Below are positions 15,800 through 21,882 of a DNA stretch of 33,549 nucleotides, in pieces. The position numbers and the translations under genes were made by a program. Source of the stretch: Acidobacteriota bacterium (GTDB taxonomy: Bacteria > Acidobacteriota > Terriglobia > Bryobacterales > Bryobacteraceae); assembly GCA_016871155.1 (NCBI GenBank), contig VFZO01000039.1:1-33549 (forward strand), read 5' to 3'. Each line of letters begins with the position of its first letter. Positions within the stretch are counted from its first letter, which is position 1. The notes below the pieces were generated by a model, which saw only the letters and a list, made by a program, of their open reading frames with translations, was not told the DNA's origin and did no database searches.

Positions 15800-16789
15800 T
15801 TACGCTACCGCCGCCGCGCGCGTTTTGACGATCTCGCCGAGGATCGTGTCGGGCGTCTCTCCGTCGGCGTGGGCATCGAAATTGGGAATAATTCTGTGGC
15901 GCAAAACATTGGCTGCCATCGCCTGAATGTCCTCGACGCTGACGTGCATGCGGCCGTGCATCAGGGCGCGGACGCGTCCGCAATCCACGAGTGCCTGAGC
16001 GCCACGCGGCGATGAGCCGTAGCGGACGTACTTGGTCGTCCTGGGGTGCGCGAAGGGCGTTCCGGGTTGGGTCGCCATCACAAGGTCGACTGCGAAGCCG
16101 CGCACGTGTTCGGCCACCAGCGCCTGGCGCGCCATGGCGCGCAGCCGGAGAATGTCCTCGCGATCGACGATCTGATGGACCTCCACCTCTTCACGGTGCA
16201 ACGTGTATTCCACGATGCGCGTTAGCTCGTCTTTCGACGGGAAGCCGACCAGGATCTTCATGAGGAAACGGTCCAGTTGTGCCTCCGGCAACGGATAGGT
16301 CCCCTCCATTTCAATCGGGTTCTGCGTCGCCATGACCAAGAAGGGCGCTTCCAACTCGTGGGTCGTGGTGCCGCTGGTCACGGTGCGTTCCTGCATCGCT
16401 TCGAGTAACGCGGATTGGGTCTTTGGCGTGGCCCGGTTGATTTCGTCGGCCAGCACCAAATTCGAGAAGATGGGACCGGCCTGGAATCGCAGCGACCGCG
16501 ACCCGGCGGCGTCGCTCTCCATAATCATGCTGCCAACGATGTCGCCGGGCATCAAATCCGGCGTGAACTGAATACGCGAGTAGCGCAGGCGCAGAACGCG
16601 CGAAAGGGTCCGAAGGAGCGTGGTTTTTCCCAGTCCCGGCACTCCTTCCAACAGAACGTGTCCGCCGGCCAAGAGGCACACCAGCACTCCATCCACGACG
16701 TCCTGTTGGCCTACAATGACTTTCCCGATCTCTTTACGGATTCGGCCTAGTTGTTCTACCGCTTGCGCGATTTCTGCTTCGGAAAACAC
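15800..16789 (-). CDS. MoxR-family AAA+ ATPase
   Basis: This is a 329-residue ATPase with Walker A GVPGLGKT (49-56), Walker B LVLADE (Asp115, Glu116), the MoxR signature QNPIEMEGTYPLPEAQLDRF and sensor/arginine-finger residues in the C-terminal lid (SPRGAQALV). Length and order match the family. The start is taken as GTG at 16789 because an in-frame TAG lies just upstream and no other start precedes the conserved VIVGQ. The ribosome site is poor, since TAAGG abuts the GTG. It is the first gene of the four-gene Bat-like operon. By family knowledge MoxR proteins remodel or activate VWA-domain partners by inserting metal or a cofactor. The partners here are presumably the downstream proteins. 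Confidence 0.94.
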   Translation of the reverse strand: MFSEAEIAQAVEQLGRIRKEIGKVIVGQQDVVDGVLVCLLAGGHVLLEGVPGLGKTTLLRTLSRVLRLRYSRIQFTPDLMPGDIVGSMIMESDAAGSRSLRFQAGPIFSNLVLADEINRATPKTQSALLEAMQERTVTSGTTTHELEAPFLVMATQNPIEMEGTYPLPEAQLDRFLMKILVGFPSKDELTRIVEYTLHREEVEVHQIVDREDILRLRAMARQALVAEHVRGFAVDLVMATQPGTPFAHPRTTKYVRYGSSPRGAQALVDCGRVRALMHGRMHVSVEDIQAMAANVLRHRIIPNFDAHADGETPDTILGEIVKTRAAAVA

Positions 16790-16844
16790 CCTTACATTCT
16801 ATGCGAGGTCAGATAGGCCGGGCGAAAGATCCGGGACGGTCCCG

Positions 16845-16877
16845 TAAAAAGAAAGGGCGCGGAGTGAACCCCGCGCC
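16845..16877 (-). terminator. Intrinsic terminator of the small membrane-protein gene
   Basis: Read on the minus strand, GGCGCGG (16877-16871), an 8-nt loop and CCGCGCC (16862-16856) form a 7-bp GC stem. CTTTCTTTTTA follows at once. It lies 36 bp beyond the stop of the gene at 16913-17359 and upstream of the MoxR operon, which separates the two transcripts. Confidence 0.75.
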
Positions 16878-16912
16878 ACGAAACGGACCTGTAGCGTGCA
16901 TGAGCCGGGCTG

Positions 16913-17359
16913 TTAACCGCGAGCCGCCGCCATATGATCGCCCAGTTCGCCGGCCATGTAAGCGACGATTCTGGACATACACCGAAGCGCATGCTGCGCC
17001 TTCGGTCTCGACGTGTTCCGCGTGAGCGCGTACCACATCTTCATCAGTTGAAAATCGACCATGAGCATTCTGCTTTCCAGCGATGCCCCCGCTTCCGTCA
17101 GACTCTGACTGCCAGTCATTAGGTCGCGAATCGACCGGAGATCCCTGTTGAGAAGATCCCGGACGTTGTCCAGTGCCAGAGTGGATTCGGCCCGTTCCAG
17201 CGCCTGATCACTCTCACCGAATGAAAGGTGGTTCTGGACCGCCAGTTCCCGCGCCATCTCCTCGTTCCAATCGGACTCGAGGATCAACACGCAAGAATAG
17301 CGAAACCAGTAGACAAACATCGCTAGAGACAGCGTCATGATCACAATAGAGGTAATCAT
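16913..17359 (-). CDS. Small single-pass membrane protein of unknown function
   Basis: I do not recognise this 148-residue protein. Residues 1-20 (MITSIVIMTLSLAMFVYWFR) form a membrane helix with an uncleaved-anchor look; the rest is predicted to be alpha-helical and charged (for example ESDWNEEMARELAVQNH, LDNVRDLLNRDLRSIRDLM, ESRMLMVDFQLMKMW). It reads like a four-helix soluble domain, inferred to lie on the cytoplasmic side because the segment after the helix is Arg-containing. GGAG lies 6 nt upstream of the ATG at 17359, a promoter-like sequence lies further upstream, and a strong terminator follows. Together these support a real, separately transcribed gene. It is divergent from the prepilin peptidase gene. 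Confidence 0.75.
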   Translation of the reverse strand: MITSIVIMTLSLAMFVYWFRYSCVLILESDWNEEMARELAVQNHLSFGESDQALERAESTLALDNVRDLLNRDLRSIRDLMTGSQSLTEAGASLESRMLMVDFQLMKMWYALTRNTSRPKAQHALRCMSRIVAYMAGELGDHMAAARG

Positions 17360-17428
17360 TTCGATCTCCAGCGAATGTGGATTTCAAATGCTCGATTACT
17401 CGTACCGTGAGTACTAGCCATCAGTCTG

Positions 17429-17457
17429 AGTATACGTCTGGTACTTTCGCGACACAA
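17429..17457 (-). promoter_or_regulatory. Sigma70-like promoter of the small membrane-protein gene
   Basis: On the minus strand TTGTGT (17457-17452) and TATACT (17434-17429) are separated by exactly 17 bp. The -10 matches TATAAT at five of six positions and the -35 matches TTGACA at three. The predicted transcript would start near 17422, about 60 nt before the ATG. The leader holds an inverted repeat TACTC/GAGTA (17397-17401 and 17409-17413), and TGAGTA (plus strand) recurs at 17408 and 17427. Confidence 0.45.
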
Positions 17458-17579
17458 CGGTTTTCGTGGGTAATAGGGTGATTTTTGCGGCGACCTATTA
17501 CCTCAACGGTACGGTGGAAGGAGCCGAAACAAAAAATTGGTGAAATGTTGTGGATGCGCTGCTATGTTGGAGGATAACC

Positions 17580-18398
17580 ATGATTGCCGCGATTCTCGCG
17601 GGCCTGTTTGGCCTTTTGGTTGGCAGCTTCCTGAACGCCTGCGTGTTCCGGCTGCCCAGGGACATTCTGCTGTGGGACCCGCCCCGTTCGTTCTGCCCAT
17701 CGTGCGAAAAGACCGTAGCCTGGTATGACAATCTGCCTGCCATCAGCTACGTGCTGCTGAGGGGAAAGTGCCGCCACTGCGGCTGGTCCATCCCGCTCCG
17801 TTACTTTTTGCTTGAACTACTTTGCGGTATAATGTACTTTATGATAGTATGGTATTTCGGAGTCACATGGCTGGCGGCCAAACTTCTCCTGTTCACCGCA
17901 ATCAATCTGGAACTTATCTTTTCCGATCTGGAGGAACGAATTCTGCCCGACGAGTTCACCAAAGGCGGAACGGTGCTGGGGATTTTGATTGCGTGGTTCG
18001 CCCCCGTGCCGCTGGGCTTTTCGTCGCTGTTCGTCCCCAACGATTGGCCACCGCCGTTGCGTGGAATGGTGGAAGCGGCGATGGGCGCCGCCTTCGCCTA
18101 CGGAGTGCTGCGCTGGATCGCATGGCTCTATCAAAAAGTCCGGGGCGTGGACGGTATGGGCTGGGGAGATTTGAAGATGGCAATGATGATCGGGGCGTTC
18201 CTGGGATTAATGCCGATGCTGCTGGCGCTGATGGCGGGTTCCATTCTCGGCTCGGTTATGGGATTCCTATACATAAAGTTAGCCAAGGAGGAGACCGCAA
18301 CCTATGAACTGCCATTTGGCGCATTTCTCGGCCTGGCGGCCATCGCGGTGGCGATTGGAGAGGCTGTCCGTCAGGTTGGAGGCTCTGTTGTACACTGA
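17580..18398 (+). CDS. pilD: Prepilin peptidase / N-methyltransferase (type IV leader peptidase, A24)
   Basis: This 272-residue polytopic inner-membrane enzyme cleaves type IV prepilin and pseudopilin leaders and methylates the new N terminus. The N-terminal part has GSFLNACVFRLPR (about 15-27) and two zinc cysteine pairs, CPSC (39-42) and CRHC (64-67), as in bifunctional PilD/PulO enzymes. The catalytic aspartates are Asp116 in SDLEERILPDE and Asp197 in GMGWGDLK, the GxGDxK motif. Seven or eight hydrophobic helices follow the usual plan. I chose the ATG at 17580 because of GGAGG at 17569-17573; an earlier in-frame start would add an unlikely MDALLCWRIT. The gene lies 12 bp ahead of uppS and is likely co-transcribed with it. 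No pilin genes are in the window. Confidence 0.95.
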   Translation: MIAAILAGLFGLLVGSFLNACVFRLPRDILLWDPPRSFCPSCEKTVAWYDNLPAISYVLLRGKCRHCGWSIPLRYFLLELLCGIMYFMIVWYFGVTWLAAKLLLFTAINLELIFSDLEERILPDEFTKGGTVLGILIAWFAPVPLGFSSLFVPNDWPPPLRGMVEAAMGAAFAYGVLRWIAWLYQKVRGVDGMGWGDLKMAMMIGAFLGLMPMLLALMAGSILGSVMGFLYIKLAKEETATYELPFGAFLGLAAIAVAIGEAVRQVGGSVVH

Positions 18399-18410
18399 GG
18401 ACTTACGCCG

Positions 18411-19226
18411 ATGACTGCCCTTTTAGAGAGCTTGCGGCCGAGCGACCCGGACCTGGCTCTAGCGATGGCAATCGATCCCAAGCGGCTCCCCGCGCACATT
18501 GCCGTCATCATGGATGGCAACGGGCGCTGGGCGAACCGCCGCCTGCTGCCCCGCGTGGCCGGGCATCAAGCGGGCATTGAGCCGGTTCGAACGACCGTTG
18601 AAACCTGCGCGCAGTTGGGAATCGAAGCCCTGACTCTGTACGCCTTCTCGGTCGAAAACTGGAAACGCCCCAGGACCGAAGTGGACACGTTGTGGTCGCT
18701 GCTGCGGACCTATCTCCGCAAGGAACTTTCCACGCTGCTGAAAAACAATGTCCGTTTGCAGGCGATCGGCCGAATCGAGTATTTGCCTTCCGTGGTGAGA
18801 GAGGAATTGGAATCGACAGTTGCGGCCACGGCGTCGAACACAGGCCTGCGGCTGAACCTGGCTATCAACTACTCGGGCAAAGCCGAACTGGTGGACGCCG
18901 TGAACCAAATAATCGCAAACGCCCGCGAGAATGGTTCGCTCGACAGCCTGCGCGTCACCGAGGAACTGGTATCGTCGAACCTCTATACCGCCGGCATCTC
19001 CGATCCGGATCTTCTGATCCGCACCTCCGGCGAATTGCGGATTTCGAATTTCTTGTTGTGGCAGATCGCATACGCAGAAATCTACGTGACCGATACGTTT
19101 TGGCCGGACTTCCGCCGCCGCGAACTGCTGCATGCGATCCTGGACTACCAAAAACGTGAGCGCCGCTTCGGCGGCTTGGGCGCGCCGGACCCGGCGAGCG
19201 TCGACGAGGCCGTCCCCGCGCGATGA
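18411..19226 (+). CDS. uppS: Undecaprenyl diphosphate synthase (cis-prenyltransferase)
   Basis: The enzyme adds isopentenyl diphosphate units in cis to farnesyl diphosphate, making the lipid carrier for peptidoglycan and other wall polymers. The 271-residue protein has the family motifs in order: MDGNGRWA (34-41, with the Mg-binding Asp35), GHQAG, YAFSVENWKRP (about 77-87) and DLLIRTSGELRISNFLLWQ (200-218) with AYAEIYV. It carries an N-terminal extension of about 24 residues before the conserved HIAVIMDG. GAGG sits about 10 nt before the ATG. Its stop overlaps the cdsA start by 4 bp. Confidence 0.97.
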   Translation: MTALLESLRPSDPDLALAMAIDPKRLPAHIAVIMDGNGRWANRRLLPRVAGHQAGIEPVRTTVETCAQLGIEALTLYAFSVENWKRPRTEVDTLWSLLRTYLRKELSTLLKNNVRLQAIGRIEYLPSVVREELESTVAATASNTGLRLNLAINYSGKAELVDAVNQIIANARENGSLDSLRVTEELVSSNLYTAGISDPDLLIRTSGELRISNFLLWQIAYAEIYVTDTFWPDFRRRELLHAILDYQKRERRFGGLGAPDPASVDEAVPAR

Positions 19227-19996
19227 TGCGCGTTCTTACCTCGATAGTCCTGATCCCAACGATTCTTTGGGTTGTGTTGTTCGCTCCGGACATGATTTTC
19301 GGTGCCGCGGCTTGCCTGTTCGCCGGGCTTTGCTGGCTGGAGTATGCCGGAATCGCCGCTCATTACGGGGCGAAGTTCCGGGCCGCCGACGGCTGGATTC
19401 CCGGGCTTACGTTTTTGCTGATCCAACGGGATGAGACGCTGCTGTTGATTGGCATCACGATCGGCACGCTGATGCTGACCCTGCGCAATCCGGATTTACG
19501 GGATATGTTTCCTTCGGCCGCGCTTTTCCTGCTGGGTCTGGTCTATGTCTTTGGCGCCTGGCGGTCCGCCTTCGTTCTGCACTCGAGCAATGAGTATTGG
19601 CTGGTGTTCGCGCTGGCCATTAACTGGGTTGGCGATACCGCGGCCTTCTACGTTGGTAGAGCGATTGGAAAACACAAAATGGCTCCCCGCGTGAGTCCAG
19701 GCAAGAGCTGGGAGGGAGCGGCGGCCAGCCTGATCGCGGCCGCCGGGTTTGGTGTGTGGCTTCTGCGCTGGTCGATCCCGGAGGTTTCGCTGGGTATGGC
19801 GGCGTTCCTCGCGGTCGCGGGCAACGCGGCGGGGCAGATGGGTGACTTGGCGGAATCGGCGTTGAAGCGTGGCGCCGGGGTGAAGGACTCCGGAACGTTA
19901 CTGCCGGGGCACGGCGGATGGCTGGACCGGTTGGACTCGAGCCTCTTTTCGATGCCTGCCGTCCATATTCTGGTGCAAGCTTTCGGCTTACGCTAG
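19223..19996 (+). CDS. cdsA: Phosphatidate cytidylyltransferase (CDP-diglyceride synthase)
   Basis: This 257-residue polytopic membrane enzyme makes CDP-diacylglycerol from phosphatidate and CTP, the branch point of phospholipid synthesis. It has several hydrophobic helices and the C-terminal signature: SPGKSWEGAAAS, then GDLAESALKRGAGVKDSGTL and LLPGHGGWLDRLDS, the metal- and substrate-binding core. The start is the ATG at 19223, overlapping the uppS stop as ATGA. uppS-cdsA adjacency is widely conserved, but the dxr and rseP genes that often follow are absent here. Confidence 0.96.
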   Translation: MMRVLTSIVLIPTILWVVLFAPDMIFGAAACLFAGLCWLEYAGIAAHYGAKFRAADGWIPGLTFLLIQRDETLLLIGITIGTLMLTLRNPDLRDMFPSAALFLLGLVYVFGAWRSAFVLHSSNEYWLVFALAINWVGDTAAFYVGRAIGKHKMAPRVSPGKSWEGAAASLIAAAGFGVWLLRWSIPEVSLGMAAFLAVAGNAAGQMGDLAESALKRGAGVKDSGTLLPGHGGWLDRLDSSLFSMPAVHILVQAFGLR

Positions 19997-20096
19997 CGCG
20001 TCTGCTTGCGGCGTCAGGCGCGCGTTTCGCGGCCACTCCAATGCAACTGGCCACCAACCTGTTCTCCGAATCCCGCGTTCGGCCGATAGAAAGCGC

Positions 20097-20504
20097 ATGA
20101 CACTTCTCTTCGCCGTTTTCGCAGCGACTGTGAGTTTTCAGGGTAACTGGATCCTGGACGCCAAAGCGAGCACCTTCGGCAACTTTCCGGCGCCCAGTGC
20201 GATGACGCAGGAGGTGACGCAGACGGCGGCCGAGATCCGGCTGAAGCAGACGCTGGGCAAGAACACGGTGCGGGACTATGTGTTTCCGTTGGACGGCCGA
20301 ACCGTGACGGCGGAGCGCTCTGGCAACAGTTGGGCCACGACGGCGAGTTGGGAAGGCGAGATGTTGCATGTGCGGCAGCAGAGTTCCTTCGGCATTACAT
20401 TCCTGGAACGATGGACACTCAGCGACGGCGGCAAGACGCTGACAGTCAAGCGAACCATGGAGGGCGAAAAGGGAACAATGGTGATGGTGTTCCGCAAGAA
20501 CTAA
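20097..20504 (+). CDS. Small exported lipocalin-like/beta-rich protein
   Basis: This 135-residue protein has a short signal peptide (MTLLFAVFAATVSFQ) followed by GNWILDAKAS, a run of alternating beta strands (FPLDGRTVTAER, WATTASWEGEMLHVRQQ, ERWTLSDGGKTLTVKRTM) and MVFRKN at the end. The pattern GxWxLDxxKS, then W-G, then LSxDGKTL is common in acidobacterial exported proteins of unknown function that resemble a lipocalin-like barrel. The ribosome site is weak. It lies 100 bp after cdsA, and that gap holds nothing I can interpret. Its TAA overlaps the stop of the convergent DUF1501 gene (CTAA at 20501-20504). Confidence 0.75.
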   Translation: MTLLFAVFAATVSFQGNWILDAKASTFGNFPAPSAMTQEVTQTAAEIRLKQTLGKNTVRDYVFPLDGRTVTAERSGNSWATTASWEGEMLHVRQQSSFGITFLERWTLSDGGKTLTVKRTMEGEKGTMVMVFRKN

Positions 20505-21880
20505 GTGAGAACCTCCGAGACCACGCGGGCTGGAAACTCGTCGGTGATTCGCTCGTCGCGGCCTTCGCGCTGGAAGGTCAACTTGCGGTGGTCCATGCCC
20601 AGGAGGTGCAGGACCGTGGCGTGGAAGTCGTGGACGCTGACGGGATTCTCGGCGGCGCGGTAGCCGATCTCGTCCGTCGCCCCATAAATAGAACCGCCTT
20701 TCACGCCGCCGCCCGCCATCCAAATGCTGAAGCCAGAGGGGCCGTGATCGCGGCCGGCGTTGGGCCCGGGGTCCTGCGCGATGGGGAGCCGGCCAAACTC
20801 GCCGCCCCAGATGACGAGAGTGTCGTCAAGCAGGCCACGCTGCTTGAGATCCGCGACCAGCGCGGCGGCGGGCTTGTCGGTCTTGCCGCAAGCGTACTCC
20901 AGGCCCGTCCGCAGCTTGTTGTGGTTGTCCCAGATCTGACCCTCGATATAAATCTGCACCAGGCGCACTCCGCGTTCCACGAGGCGGCGGGCCATCAGGC
21001 AACGCTTTCCGTACGAGGCCGTTTTCTCGTCGTTCAGTCCGTAGGCCTCTTTTGTGGTGTCCGATTCCTTGGAGAGATCGAGCGCGTCACTGGCCTCGAT
21101 CTGCATGCGTGCTGCTAACTCGTAGTTGGCGATACGGGCTTCGAGCTCGGCGTTGCCGGGATGGCGGTCCCGATGTGCGGCATCCATACGATGCAGCAGA
21201 CTGCGCGAGAGATCGACGATTGTACCCGGCTCCGGATCCTTGCCGCGCAGGTTGAGAATCGGCGAACCCTCCGAACGAACGCGCGTACCCTGATAGACGG
21301 CGGGCAACCAGCCGGCCTGCCAATTTTGGATGAAATTGACGGGCGGACCCTTGGGATCGTCCAGCACGACATATGCCGGCAGATTCTGATTTTCCGAGCC
21401 GAGGCCGTAGACGATCCACGCGCCGAGAGACGGGCGCGTGGGCAGGATTCGGCCGCCGTGCATGAGGAAGAGTGCCGCCTCATGCGCCAGGTGCGTCGTG
21501 AACATGGATCGCACCACGGTGATGTCATCGGCCACTTTGCCAAGGTTGGGCAGCAGTTCCGAGATCGGAATGCCGGACTGCCCGTGCCGGGTGAATTTAT
21601 AGGGCGACGGCATCAGGCCGCCGGTCTCGCGTACGGCGCGGACCTCGGCGGCAAGGTCGCGGCTGGGCGGCTGACCGGCGTACTTTTCCAGGATCGGCTT
21701 GGGGTCGAGAAGATCCAACTGGCTGGGCCCGCCGTTCATGAAGAGTTGAATTACCGCCTTGGCGCGCGGCGCCCGCTGCGGCGCTTTCGGTTTTAGGTCG
21801 TGCGCTTGCAAAAGCGAAGCCATCGCCGTACCCATCAGGCCATCGGAGAACCGGTTAAAGAAGTCGCGTCGTGTTGGCAT
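20501..21880 (-). CDS. DUF1501 protein, Tat-exported, alkaline phosphatase/sulfatase-like fold
   Basis: This is a 459-residue protein with the DUF1501 layout: an N-terminal twin-arginine sequence (TRRDFFNRFSDGL), AVIQLFMNGGPSQLDLLDPK (about 42-61), then VRSMFTTHLAHE and a C-terminal metal region with VIWGGEFGRLP and GRDHGPSGFSIWMAGGGVKGG. The family is related to the alkaline phosphatase/sulfatase superfamily, but its reaction is not known. The start is the ATG at 21880, 2 bp after the stop of the multihaem gene, so the two are almost certainly co-translated. That pairing is widespread in Planctomycetes, Verrucomicrobia and Acidobacteria. It is last in the enolase-receptor-sulfatase operon. 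Confidence 0.93.
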   Translation of the reverse strand: MPTRRDFFNRFSDGLMGTAMASLLQAHDLKPKAPQRAPRAKAVIQLFMNGGPSQLDLLDPKPILEKYAGQPPSRDLAAEVRAVRETGGLMPSPYKFTRHGQSGIPISELLPNLGKVADDITVVRSMFTTHLAHEAALFLMHGGRILPTRPSLGAWIVYGLGSENQNLPAYVVLDDPKGPPVNFIQNWQAGWLPAVYQGTRVRSEGSPILNLRGKDPEPGTIVDLSRSLLHRMDAAHRDRHPGNAELEARIANYELAARMQIEASDALDLSKESDTTKEAYGLNDEKTASYGKRCLMARRLVERGVRLVQIYIEGQIWDNHNKLRTGLEYACGKTDKPAAALVADLKQRGLLDDTLVIWGGEFGRLPIAQDPGPNAGRDHGPSGFSIWMAGGGVKGGSIYGATDEIGYRAAENPVSVHDFHATVLHLLGMDHRKLTFQREGRDERITDEFPARVVSEVLT

Positions 21881-21882
21881 GG

